Of a stretch of DNA of 36,116 bases, positions 1 to 7,905 are shown one piece after another. The notes below the pieces were generated by a model. The model saw only the letters and a program-made list of their open reading frames with translations, did not search any database and had not been told where the DNA came from. The translations under genes and the position numbers were made by a program. The DNA comes from an uncultured bacterium. Lineage in GTDB: Bacteria > Verrucomicrobiota > Kiritimatiellia > CAIKKV01 > CAITUY01. The stretch is from assembly GCA_903908715.1 (NCBI GenBank), contig CAIVSY010000027.1:1-36116 (forward strand), written 5' to 3'. Each line of letters opens with the position of its first letter. Positions within the stretch are counted from its first letter, which is position 1.

Positions 1-843
1 CTGATCCACCGTGCGATCGGCAAGCAGTTGCACTGCGTGTTTGTGGATAACGGCGTGCTGCGGTATGACGAGGCGAGGCAGGTGGAGGAGACCTTCGGCC
101 AGGCGTTCGGGATGGACCTGCATGTGGCTCACGCGCAGGAGCGATTCCTTTCGGCCCTCAAAGGAGTGGTCGAACCCGAGCAGAAGCGCAAGGTCATCGG
201 CAAGACCTTCATTGACATCTTTGCGGACGAGGCGCGCAAGTTCGGCGATATCGAATATCTTGCGCAGGGGACCTTGTATCCCGATGTGATCGAGAGCGCC
301 TCGCCGATTGGCGGACCGTCGGTGACGATCAAGAGCCATCACAATGTCGGAGGCTTGCCGCCGGATCTGAAGTTCAAGCTGATTGAGCCCATCCGGGAGC
401 TGTTCAAGGATGAGGTGCGGTTGCTTGGGCGCGAACTGGGGTTGCCGGGTTACATTGTAGACCGGCAGCCGTTCCCCGGTCCGGGCCTTGCGGTGCGTAT
501 CCTGGGCGAGGTCACGGCGGAACGGGTGGCGATCCTGCAACAGGCCGACCTGCGCGTGCAGGAAGAGATGCGCAAGGATCCCCTGTATCCGAGAATCTGG
601 CAGTCCTTTGCCGTTCTTCTGCCCATCCAGACGGTCGGGGTCATGGGCGACAGCCGGACGTATGAGAATGTTGCCGCGCTGCGGATTGTGGAGAGCCAGG
701 ATGGGATGACCGCCGACTGGTCGCGGGTTTCCTATGATACGCTGGCGCGGATTTCCAGCCGGATCATTAACGAGGTGTCGGGGATCAACCGCGTGGTCTA
801 CGATATCAGTTCCAAGCCGCCTGCGACGATCGAGTGGGAGTGA
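1..843 (+). CDS. guaA: GMP synthase (glutamine-hydrolysing), C-terminal part
   Basis: GMP synthase converts XMP to GMP with ATP and glutamine, the last step of guanine nucleotide synthesis. The reading frame is open from base 1, so the gene begins outside the window; about 280 of the usual ~510 residues are present. What remains is most of the ATP-pyrophosphatase domain and the whole C-terminal dimerisation domain. Family landmarks are [12 protein letters not shown] near the left edge, [28 protein letters not shown], and the terminal [10 protein letters not shown]. The glutaminase domain and the P-loop SGGVDS are outside the window. Three genes follow on the same strand at short spacing (21 bp, 13 bp, 4-bp overlap) and are probably cotranscribed. 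The family assignment is secure. Confidence 0.97.
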   Translation: MIHRAIGKQLHCVFVDNGVLRYDEARQVEETFGQAFGMDLHVAHAQERFLSALKGVVEPEQKRKVIGKTFIDIFADEARKFGDIEYLAQGTLYPDVIESASPIGGPSVTIKSHHNVGGLPPDLKFKLIEPIRELFKDEVRLLGRELGLPGYIVDRQPFPGPGLAVRILGEVTAERVAILQQADLRVQEEMRKDPLYPRIWQSFAVLLPIQTVGVMGDSRTYENVAALRIVESQDGMTADWSRVSYDTLARISSRIINEVSGINRVVYDISSKPPATIEWE

Positions 844-864
844 GGTCTACAGGGTGGCCAGGCC

Positions 865-1470
865 ATGGCGAAGCTCGGATTGCCATTCTATCAGCGGTCG
901 GACGTTGTGGCGATTGCCCGGGAGATGCTGGGTAAGTATTTGCTGACCCGGCTGGGCGGGGAAGGGGTTACGGGGGGACGGATTGTTGAGACCGAGGCGT
1001 ATGCCGGACCGGAAGACCGGGCCAGTCATGCGCATGGGAACCGGAGGACGGCTCGCACAGAGACGATGTTCCGGGAGGGGGGCGTGGCGTATGTGTACCT
1101 CTGTTACGGGATGCACTGCCTGCTGAATGTGGTCACGCATGGCGAGGGGGTGCCCCATGCCGTGCTGATCAGGGCGGTTGAGCCGCGGATCGGGGTGAAG
1201 ACCATGATGGCGCGGCGGAAGAGGGCGGTTCTGGACAGGCGAGTGGCCGGAGGTCCGGGACTTCTGACCGCGGCGTTGGGTGTCGGATTGGAATGTAACG
1301 GGTGCAGCCTGACAGGGAAGGGAATCTGGCTGGAAGACCGTGGCGATGGGGTGGCGGACAATGAGGTGGTGGCGGGCCCGCGGGTCGGGGTACAGTATGC
1401 GGGATGGGATGCCCGGCTGCCATGGCGGTTCCGCATCCGCAACAGTCCATGGACCAGTTTGCCGGTGTAG
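865..1470 (+). CDS. 3-methyladenine DNA glycosylase (AAG/MPG family)
   Basis: This is a base-excision repair enzyme that removes alkylated purines such as 3-methyladenine. The 201-residue length is normal for the bacterial MPG/AAG family. Visible family blocks are IVETEAYAGPEDRASHA, which carries the catalytic Glu in ETEAY, then the RRTARTETMF loop and AYVYLCYGMHCLLNVVT with the active-site tyrosines. It is followed by AVLIRAVEP and a C-terminal AGWDARLPWRF block. The start ATG lies 21 bp after guaA and has only a weak AGGGTGG upstream, so translation may depend on the guaA reading. Distinct from Tag or AlkA, which belong to the HhH superfamily. Nothing in it looks broken. Confidence 0.95.
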   Translation: MAKLGLPFYQRSDVVAIAREMLGKYLLTRLGGEGVTGGRIVETEAYAGPEDRASHAHGNRRTARTETMFREGGVAYVYLCYGMHCLLNVVTHGEGVPHAVLIRAVEPRIGVKTMMARRKRAVLDRRVAGGPGLLTAALGVGLECNGCSLTGKGIWLEDRGDGVADNEVVAGPRVGVQYAGWDARLPWRFRIRNSPWTSLPV

Positions 1471-1483
1471 AGGGAGTTTGACT

Positions 1484-2371
1484 GTGAAACAATGGATTCG
1501 GCTGTTGTTCTTGATAGGGACCGGCTGTGCCGCTTGTGCCGACCAGTTGATCCGGACGAGCGGACAGGTTGTTGAGGGTGAACTGAATGGCTTTTCCAAG
1601 AGCCAATGGAGTCTCACCACGACCGACGGCAAGGAAGTGCGGGAATTCTCGGCCAATCTCAAGCGGATTGTGGTCGATCCCATGCCCACGGTTTCGGTTG
1701 AGCTGGTGAACAAGAAATACGAATCGGTGGTTTTCAAGGGGTATGAGAAATTCGCGCTGAACCTGATCGCCGGGGAAGGTGATGTGAATGCCCCGGCTAT
1801 GATGCTCAAGAACCTGGAGATCCTCAGCCGTCCGGAAGTCCAGGAGGTTGAACTCGTGCAGGAACCTGAGGAGGAGCCGGTCCGGGAGGTGGGACGGCCC
1901 GTGGTTGAACCGCCGCCTGCGCCGATCGAGAATGTGGCAAAGAGTGTTCCGACCGCTTACAACGGAGTGAGGCGTCCCGACACCGCTCCGCGGCAATGGA
2001 AGCAGGAGGGAAAATGGCGGGAGATGCAGACTCCCGGGCTGAGGATCCTCAGTCAGGGCGAGGATGTGGATATCGAGGGTCAGTTGCGAAAGGGTGTGGT
2101 CAACGTGATCCATTTTCACTATGCGCCCGCCCATTCCAGCGTTCGGCAGGGCAATTATGTCGAGGTGCTGTCCCGCAAGAGCGGAGGGCGCGTTGTCGTT
2201 CAGCGGATTGTTGTTCCGGACTGGAATGCACCGATCTGCACCGCGAAGGAAATCAAGGCGCTGCCGCAATTCTGGTTCTACGGCAAGTCCGGCAAGCTGT
2301 CTTCCAAGCTGACGGAGAGGTTTACGGAGAGCGACATTGATGCGGCGCTGAAGAAGGCCCAGATGCAATGA
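1484..2371 (+). CDS. Secreted protein with degenerate thioredoxin-fold C-terminus
   Basis: The product is 295 residues from a GTG start preceded by AGGGAG eight bases upstream; longer in-frame starts lie inside the previous gene. An N-terminal signal peptide (MKQWIRLLFLIGTGCAACA, cleavage probably before Asp20) sends it out of the cytoplasm. Residues 22-110 form a beta-rich region I do not recognise, with a GQVVEGELNG turn that might be a small barrel. Residues 115-180 are Pro/Glu-rich linker. Residues 200-292 read like a thioredoxin: VVNVIHFHYAP, then ALPQFWFYGKSGK with the cis-Pro position at P261, then a terminal helix. The place where CxxC belongs reads APAHSSVRQ, so no redox cysteines are present there. 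It overlaps the next gene by ATGA. The thioredoxin-fold call rests on pattern reading only. Confidence 0.72.
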   Translation: MKQWIRLLFLIGTGCAACADQLIRTSGQVVEGELNGFSKSQWSLTTTDGKEVREFSANLKRIVVDPMPTVSVELVNKKYESVVFKGYEKFALNLIAGEGDVNAPAMMLKNLEILSRPEVQEVELVQEPEEEPVREVGRPVVEPPPAPIENVAKSVPTAYNGVRRPDTAPRQWKQEGKWREMQTPGLRILSQGEDVDIEGQLRKGVVNVIHFHYAPAHSSVRQGNYVEVLSRKSGGRVVVQRIVVPDWNAPICTAKEIKALPQFWFYGKSGKLSSKLTERFTESDIDAALKKAQMQ

Positions 2372-3291
2372 TAGACATGAAGGTCGGGCGCGTCATGGTG
2401 ACAGGAGCCAGCGGGCTCCTGGGGAGCGCGATCCTCCGGCGGTTGCAGGGGGAAGCGGATCTTCTCGCTCTTTCGCATTCACAGCCGTTGCCTGGATTCA
2501 TGGCGGTGGATCTTGCGAGTGAGCCGGACCGTGTGCGGGTGCAGGCTGAGGCGTGGGATGCGCTGGTGCATTGTGCGGGGCACCGGAGTCCGGATTTCTG
2601 CGAGACTCATCGGGAGGAGGCGTTCACCCTTAACGCCGCGGTGCCCGGTTACCTTGGGCAGATGGCCCGCATGCGCGGTGCGCGGATGATTCATATTTCC
2701 ACGGATTATGTCTTCCCTGGAACCCATCCGCCGTATAAGGAAGGTGACCCTTGCCGGCCTGTGAATATCTATGGTGAATCCAAGCTGGAAGGGGAAATCC
2801 GGGTGGCGGAGGCGTGCCCGGATGCCTGCATCCTGCGGATCGGGGCTCTCTATGGGGTGCCTTCCGTCCGGGTGCCTTCCCCGATGCTGGAAGAGGGTTT
2901 GACGGCGGTTCTGGCCGGGAAACCTGTGGAGCAGGATCATGGGATCAAGCGATACCCGTTGCTGGTGGACGATGTGGCCGAGGTGGTTTGTTTCCTTCTT
3001 TGTCATCCCGAGGTGGGTGGGGTACTCCATGCGGGATCCGGCAAGGCGGTTACGCGATATGAGTGGGCTCTGCTGATCGGGAAAATTCTGGGTTGCGACA
3101 CACGTCATGTGAAGGCCGCGGTATCGGATCCCGCCCGCCGGGCCCCGCGTCCCCCGGATGCGGGTTTGGCGGCGGGGCGGTTGCGTGACCTGGGAGGGCC
3201 CGTACCCTGCGACTGTGACAAGGCGTTGCCGGATGTGCTGGCCCGCTGCAGCGATTGGGCGGCCAGCCATGGTTTTTCCGGAAGGAAGTGA
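2368..3291 (+). CDS. RmlD-like NAD(P)-dependent sugar reductase (SDR superfamily)
   Basis: This 307-residue protein belongs to the extended SDR superfamily and most resembles dTDP-4-dehydrorhamnose reductase (RmlD) and the related MAT2B proteins. The Rossmann motif TGASGLLG sits at residues 12-19. The sequence ISTDYVFPGTHPPYKEGD is typical of RmlD, and the catalytic pair is Y135 and K139 in YGESKLEGE. The expected substrate is a dTDP-4-keto-sugar, reduced at C4, but the other rml genes are not nearby, so the exact substrate is open. The ATG overlaps the preceding stop codon (ATGA), which argues for coupled translation; a second ATG nine bases downstream is the alternative start. The C-terminal ~60 residues are Pro/Arg-rich and less typical. 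Confidence 0.85.
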   Translation: MIDMKVGRVMVTGASGLLGSAILRRLQGEADLLALSHSQPLPGFMAVDLASEPDRVRVQAEAWDALVHCAGHRSPDFCETHREEAFTLNAAVPGYLGQMARMRGARMIHISTDYVFPGTHPPYKEGDPCRPVNIYGESKLEGEIRVAEACPDACILRIGALYGVPSVRVPSPMLEEGLTAVLAGKPVEQDHGIKRYPLLVDDVAEVVCFLLCHPEVGGVLHAGSGKAVTRYEWALLIGKILGCDTRHVKAAVSDPARRAPRPPDAGLAAGRLRDLGGPVPCDCDKALPDVLARCSDWAASHGFSGRK

Positions 3292-3299
3292 AAAAAGAT

Positions 3300-3328
3300 T
3301 TGTCCATGCGTTTTTACCGTGACACAAT
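3300..3328 (+). promoter_or_regulatory. Candidate sigma70-type promoter of the HA-domain gene
   Basis: TTGTCC (3300-3305) and CACAAT (3323-3328) are separated by 17 bp, in the only AT-rich stretch of the 103-bp gap after the RmlD-like gene. Four of six bases match consensus in each box. It would drive the downstream gene at 3395. Confidence 0.35.
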
Positions 3329-3394
3329 AAAGGCGTAAGGTTGAATCGGCTGTTGCCGTTTTCTTGATGGTGGCGGTCGCAGGGGAGAGCGATC

Positions 3395-4147
3395 ATGGCC
3401 AGGCAGGCTGTAGACTGGGAAGCGATGTACAAGGTTCTGGTGGCGTACAGCAAACAGTACGGCCACTGTGTGGTGCAGGCCAATTGGAAGAAGAACCCCC
3501 AGCTTGGCAGATGGGTTGCCATGCAGCGGTATCGGCGCAAGCTGGGTGAGTTGCCTGCCCGGCAGATTGAGAGGCTGGATAAGCTCGGATTTGTCTGGTC
3601 TCCGACCGACCGTACCTGGAGTGCCATGCTGGAACGGCTGTTGGCCTATCGGAAGAAGTACGGGAATTGCGATGTGCCTTCGCAGTGGTTCAAGGATTTG
3701 AACCTGGCCAACTGGGTTGCGAACCAGCGTCACCGCCACAAGATGGGCCAGCTTGCACCGGAGCGCGTCAAGCGCCTTGATGAAATCGGTTTTGTCTGGG
3801 CGGTGTACGGGAAGACCAAGCCCCGGAAGGTGAAAGCCAAGGCGGAGGCGGTGGAAGAAACACCCTTGCTGCCGGTAGAGGAAGCTGAGGAGCGGTTGTA
3901 CCATGTGGCGGGGGAATACATCCAGTACAACGGGGTGGGCGCCATTCCGCCGCAACTGGAGAAGAGCATTGCGCAAAGGGGGGGGGATTATCCGCCCTAT
4001 ATTCCTCTACCTGCCCGCTCGTTGACCTTCAGGCTGCATGCGGAGAACGGCCGGGATATCAAGGTCTGCTGGAAAGGGCGCGGCCCCCTGCCGGAAGACG
4101 TACGGGACTACCTGAGGGAATACGGGGCGTTACCGCCCCACGACTGA
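3395..4147 (+). CDS. Stand-alone tandem helicase-associated (HA) domain protein
   Basis: The 250-residue product begins with two helicase-associated domains (PF03457 type) and has no helicase core. Copy 1 spans about residues 4-66 and copy 2 about 68-131. Both keep the family pattern of an opening Trp, YxxxYGxCxV, then WVAxQRxRxKxGxL and a closing LDxxGFVW. A charged linker follows (PRKVKAKAEAVEE). Residues 160-250 form a domain I do not recognise, containing CWKGRGPLPEDVRDYLREYG. HA domains usually sit at the end of superfamily II helicases and are thought to bind nucleic acid. The start ATG has AGGGGAG seven bases upstream. Its 3' end overlaps the convergent gene by 18 bp. Function unknown; nucleic-acid binding is inference. 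Confidence 0.85.
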   Translation: MARQAVDWEAMYKVLVAYSKQYGHCVVQANWKKNPQLGRWVAMQRYRRKLGELPARQIERLDKLGFVWSPTDRTWSAMLERLLAYRKKYGNCDVPSQWFKDLNLANWVANQRHRHKMGQLAPERVKRLDEIGFVWAVYGKTKPRKVKAKAEAVEETPLLPVEEAEERLYHVAGEYIQYNGVGAIPPQLEKSIAQRGGDYPPYIPLPARSLTFRLHAENGRDIKVCWKGRGPLPEDVRDYLREYGALPPHD

Positions 4148-5083
4148 ATCAGCCGGCGTAAGGCGTTTCCGGATCCAGGCTGCCGCGGCAAGCGGCAGGA
4201 AGCCGGGCACGATCAGGAGGAAGGCGAGATTCGGCCCTGGCTCACCCGGAGCCAGGCGGGCCAGATTCCCGTAAAGGATCAGGCAAGCCAGCCAGACCAT
4301 GCTGAAATTTGCCAGGGCATTTCCTGACCGGATCCATTGCAATCCCGGCGACCGGGTTCGGGTGAACGGGAAGAACAGGTTGGAGCCCATGTGCCCGAAC
4401 TGGTCCAGCAGGGTGTGCAGGAGGGCGGCGCCACCCGCAATCACGCCAGCCAGCCAGCCGGATACGGCGCCAAGGGCCAGGCCGATCCCGATCGCCAGAG
4501 GGACGCTGTGGGACCCTTGCCGGTGCCACGGAATAAAGCGGACGACCACGTGATGACGGGCCACGGGTTCCAGTCTGTAGGAGGGCCCCTCCAGGATATC
4601 CACGGTTGAGGTTGCCATGTAATCGGTGGTGACCCGGCAAGGGAGAGACGCCTCTGCCGCGGCCGTGGGGAAGGGTTGCTGTGCTACGGGTTCCTGGCTG
4701 GTGTTCACGATACCCTCATAGGACACAGCCACTTTCCCCGCCGGCTCCGGAAGGGTGATGCGGAACCGGTGCCAAAGCCCGGCTCCCGCACTGGATGTAT
4801 GAAGTTTGACGTGAATGGGGCGTCCCGTTGCATGTGCGCGGCGGATGGCGTCAGCCAGGGCGTCGGCCAGCAAGGCGGGATCCGGTCTCGAGGGGTCGGG
4901 AACGATTTCCATGTCGATCCGGTGCAGGAAACGCAATATCTTGAAATCCAAAGTGTCCGGCAGCAAGCCGAAGATACCGCCCAGCAGGAAATACAAGGGA
5001 TTGCCCGCCATGCCGGCTTCGACCGCATGAGGGAAGCAGGATGCCAGAGCGACGCCGGCGGTGAAATGGGTTATCCCTTTCAT
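4130..5083 (-). CDS. YdjM-like inner-membrane protein (metal-dependent hydrolase family)
   Basis: This 317-residue membrane protein resembles the YdjM/DUF457 family (PF04307), annotated as membrane-bound metal-dependent hydrolases. The opening residues carry the family's features: MKGITHFTAGVALASCF, with a His near the start, then LLGGIFGLLPDTLDF with the acidic pair. Further family-like residues are HRQGSHSVP near 190 and HTLLDQFGHMGSNLFFPF near 245. Around residues 85-170 there is a soluble insert, which is longer than in short YdjM proteins. Several hydrophobic segments follow in the C-terminal half. It is the last gene of the minus-strand operon, four bases after the TctA-like gene. True enzymatic activity has not been shown for most members, so the substrate is unknown. 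Confidence 0.75.
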   Translation of the reverse strand: MKGITHFTAGVALASCFPHAVEAGMAGNPLYFLLGGIFGLLPDTLDFKILRFLHRIDMEIVPDPSRPDPALLADALADAIRRAHATGRPIHVKLHTSSAGAGLWHRFRITLPEPAGKVAVSYEGIVNTSQEPVAQQPFPTAAAEASLPCRVTTDYMATSTVDILEGPSYRLEPVARHHVVVRFIPWHRQGSHSVPLAIGIGLALGAVSGWLAGVIAGGAALLHTLLDQFGHMGSNLFFPFTRTRSPGLQWIRSGNALANFSMVWLACLILYGNLARLAPGEPGPNLAFLLIVPGFLPLAAAAWIRKRLTPADSVVGR

Positions 5084-5087
5084 GAGT

Positions 5088-6425
5088 CTATTCGATTCCC
5101 AGCAGCCGGGCCACGGCGGGGCCGATACCGGACATGTTGCACGCCAGTGGGAGAAGGATCACGCCCAGGCTGTTCATCCGCCTGCCTCCAAACAACACGG
5201 GGATGAGGCCGATGCCTGCGGCGACGGTCATCACCAGCAGCCCGGAAACCCCGGCGAGGAGGAAGACAATCAGGCAGGTGATCCCGAGGGCCAGCCGGGA
5301 AAGCCCCTTGTACCCGAACCGGTTCATTGCACGGGTGAGTGTGCCCGTCAGGGCGGGGACAAGCAGCAGTGCGATTCCGGCTGCAGCGAGCAGGGCCAGT
5401 ACGAGGAGCGGATAGTCAGGGTCCTCGGGAGAATGAAGACTGCGCAGGAAGGATGCGCCGCCACCGCGGGTGATATGCAGGCCCGGCATGAACCACAGGA
5501 GGAGTGCCCCGGCATAGTAGACCGTCTTTGAGGCGCCTTGCGAGATCAGAAAAGCCTTTTCGCCGCGCAGGGCGGAGGCATGGCCGGCCAGCAAGCCGCC
5601 GACGCCGCCGCTGACAACGGGCACAAAGGCCGCGAAGGCGCCTCCGAGGGTTCCGGCGGCAATGCCGTGCATCATTTCCCGCATCGATGTTTCCTGCCGT
5701 GCGGGTAACTGTTGAAGGGGGAGGCTTGCGTGGCTGAAAAGATTAGCGAGAAGCCAAGGCAGGGCAAAGAGCCCCGCGAAGGCGGGGGTCAGGGTCTGGC
5801 CCGGTGTGGTCTTCACGAGATCCGGGCGGTACAGGAGAATGAAACCAAGGAATCCCGAGAGCAGGAAAGTCAGGAGCCCCATGCCCACGTTCCGGTTCCC
5901 CGACAGGAGCCGTTCCAGTGGAGGCTGGGCCACGGTCCGGCCCTGCGGCCATTCGGACAGCAGGAGGAAGGCGATGACGCACCACAGGATCCAGTGATAG
6001 TGTGGAGAAAGGACCGAGTGCAAGCGGGGGAGAATCTGCGGGGCGGTGATGGCCATGGCGAGCAGCATGGCGATTCCGCCGGCCGCGCCGAGCGCGGTCA
6101 GCAGGACGGCATCGGGGCCGCGCCCTTCCATCAGCAGGCGGCGGCCGGGTTGGACGGTGAACATCGAGGATTCATCCGGGGCTGCGAGAAGAATTGCGGG
6201 AATGGAGTTCAGGATCGACCACCCGGTAATCATTCCGAGGATGGCCGCATCCGCCCAAACGGGGGGTACGGACAGGAGGGAAAGAGGCGGCAGGAGGACC
6301 ATCAGGACTGCCAGAAGGTGAAAGATATGGAAGGCGGGAATGCATCCGGCCAGGCCGCCCGCAAGCGCACCGAGTGCCGAGGAGAGAATTGTTCCGGCGA
6401 GGATCGCGGCGAAGGACAGCGTCAT
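5088..6425 (-). CDS. TctA-family permease-like membrane protein (COG1784 type)
   Basis: The 445-residue protein is almost wholly hydrophobic, with about ten to twelve membrane segments. It resembles the TctA family (PF01970), in particular the COG1784 branch first noted in archaea. Recognisable blocks are GGLAGCIPAFHIFHL near the start, IPAILLAAPDESSMFTVQPG near residue 75, LMEGRGPDAVLLTALGA, and SQGASKTVYYAGALLLWFMPG in the second half. Classic TctA works with TctB and a periplasmic TctC to import tricarboxylates; neither partner is present, which fits the COG1784 branch. Its ATG overlaps the CDF gene stop (ATGA). The substrate cannot be read from the sequence. Confidence 0.8.
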   Translation of the reverse strand: MTLSFAAILAGTILSSALGALAGGLAGCIPAFHIFHLLAVLMVLLPPLSLLSVPPVWADAAILGMITGWSILNSIPAILLAAPDESSMFTVQPGRRLLMEGRGPDAVLLTALGAAGGIAMLLAMAITAPQILPRLHSVLSPHYHWILWCVIAFLLLSEWPQGRTVAQPPLERLLSGNRNVGMGLLTFLLSGFLGFILLYRPDLVKTTPGQTLTPAFAGLFALPWLLANLFSHASLPLQQLPARQETSMREMMHGIAAGTLGGAFAAFVPVVSGGVGGLLAGHASALRGEKAFLISQGASKTVYYAGALLLWFMPGLHITRGGGASFLRSLHSPEDPDYPLLVLALLAAAGIALLLVPALTGTLTRAMNRFGYKGLSRLALGITCLIVFLLAGVSGLLVMTVAAGIGLIPVLFGGRRMNSLGVILLPLACNMSGIGPAVARLLGIE

Positions 6426-7321
6426 GATGGGTGCGTATGTTCTACGGCAGGGTGGTAATGCACATACGAGCGGATTACCATGGGGATACTGGTGCGGAGC
6501 AGGGTTTCCACGCGGGAGGAGATGGCATCTCCCTCGGCGACGGAAATCGTGCCGTCGACGCCTATTTGCACGTTCAGGATCAGATACGGTCCGAACCGGT
6601 GGGCGTGGACTTCCTCCACGGCCCGGATTCCGGCGATACCCGATGCAACGGCGCGCACCTGTCCTTCCAGTTCCTGGCTTGGCACGGCATCCATCAGTTC
6701 GGCGGAAGCATCGCGCAGGATCTGGATTCCCGTCCGCAGGACCATGAATGCCACCAGGCCTCCGACCAGTGGATCAGCAAAATGATATCCGATCAGGCCA
6801 AGGGAAATGCCGACTGCAGCCCCGGTGGCGGATATCACATCATTACGGTGGTCGTGAGCCAGGGCCAGGATGGCGGCGTTATGGGCGCGCCGGCCGATCC
6901 GCCGTGTGGCGATGGTCAGGATGATCTTCAGGACGATGGTCAACAGGGCCACCCACAAGGCGATATTCTCGGCACCGGCAAACGTGCTGGTGCCGGTGAA
7001 ATAGTCATAGACCTTGTTCACCGCATCGAAGAAGATGGCGACCGCCGTGGCAACAATGAAGGAACCGACCACAAGCGCGGCAATGGTTTCCAGCTGTGTG
7101 TGCCCGTAGGGATGCTCCTGGTCCGGGGGCTTGCCGGCGAGTTTCATGAAGATCTTTACGACGACATAGTAGGATACATCCGAGGCGGAGTTGATGCCGT
7201 CGGCCAGGAGGGCCGGACTGTGGCCCAGGATGCCGATCGAGGTTTTCAGCCCGGCGAGCACGACGTTGGCCGCAAGGCCGGCATTGACAATGGCGTTGGT
7301 ATGGTTACGGGTCTTGCTCAT
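6422..7321 (-). CDS. Cation diffusion facilitator (CDF) metal exporter
   Basis: This 299-residue inner-membrane protein exports divalent metal ions in exchange for protons. Family features are SPALLADGINSASDV in TM2, the loop DQEHPYGHTQLETI after TM2, a TM5 with LAHDHRNDV, and a cytoplasmic C-terminal domain ending VRSYVHYHPAVEHTHPS. The transport site reads N44 and D48 in TM2 with D157 and D161 in TM5. An N-D/D-D site is the pattern described for manganese exporters of the MntE type, whereas zinc exporters usually have H-D. Manganese as substrate is therefore my inference. The gene is three bases after hpt and overlaps the TctA-like gene by four. Confidence 0.92.
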   Translation of the reverse strand: MSKTRNHTNAIVNAGLAANVVLAGLKTSIGILGHSPALLADGINSASDVSYYVVVKIFMKLAGKPPDQEHPYGHTQLETIAALVVGSFIVATAVAIFFDAVNKVYDYFTGTSTFAGAENIALWVALLTIVLKIILTIATRRIGRRAHNAAILALAHDHRNDVISATGAAVGISLGLIGYHFADPLVGGLVAFMVLRTGIQILRDASAELMDAVPSQELEGQVRAVASGIAGIRAVEEVHAHRFGPYLILNVQIGVDGTISVAEGDAISSRVETLLRTSIPMVIRSYVHYHPAVEHTHPS

Positions 7322-7324
7322 CGA

Positions 7325-7873
7325 TCAGGTCCCGGTTCTGACCGCCGGTTTGCTTCCGGCCCGCAGTTCCGCGATATGCGGAAGATGACGGTAACGGTTA
7401 TTGTAGTCAAGCCCGTAGCCGACGACAAATGTATCAGCCACGGTAAATCCCACGTGATCGGCCTCGATCGGAATACGGCGCCGGGCTGGCTTATCGAGCA
7501 GAACGCAGGTTCGGATGTTGTGTGCGCCCCGCCGCCTGAGCAGATCCGTCGCGTGCCGGAGGGTGAGGCCGGTGTCGAGGATGTCGTCCAGCAGCAGGAC
7601 GGGTTTCCCCTTGAGGGGGATGCTGAGATCATGGCGGATGCGAACCTTGCCGGAGGATGTGGTTCCTGAACCGTAGCTGGAGATGCCCAGGAAATCGACG
7701 ATCACATGGATGTCCTGCCGTGCGAGAGACCTGGATAAGTCGGCGAGGAACACATAACTGCCCTTGAGGATGGCGACAATGATCAGCTCGCGATTGGAGA
7801 CATGGTGTGCGATCTCCTCCGCGAGGCGATCCAGGCGTCTGCGGATCCGTGCGGCGGAGAAGAGGATCTTCAT
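7325..7873 (-). CDS. hpt: Hypoxanthine phosphoribosyltransferase
   Basis: This purine-salvage enzyme transfers phosphoribose from PRPP to hypoxanthine (and usually guanine). The 182-residue length is usual. Motifs include AILKGSYVFLADL (residues 35-46), the flexible loop SSYGSGTTSSGKV, the PRPP-binding loop LLLDDILDTGLT at 93-104, and DKPARR with FVVGYGLDYNNRYRHLP near the end. Most homologues have VEDIxDTG; here the first acidic residue is Asp (LDDILDTG), a conservative change. I chose the ATG at 7873 because MKILFSAARI is the typical beginning. A GTG at 7909, which overlaps the previous stop (GTGA), would add 12 residues and is the alternative. The gene sits inside the minus-strand operon. 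Confidence 0.95.
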   Translation of the reverse strand: MKILFSAARIRRRLDRLAEEIAHHVSNRELIIVAILKGSYVFLADLSRSLARQDIHVIVDFLGISSYGSGTTSSGKVRIRHDLSIPLKGKPVLLLDDILDTGLTLRHATDLLRRRGAHNIRTCVLLDKPARRRIPIEADHVGFTVADTFVVGYGLDYNNRYRHLPHIAELRAGSKPAVRTGT

Positions 7874-7905
7874 ATCATCCGGGCGCCGGGTGGTGGAACA
7901 CGGTT

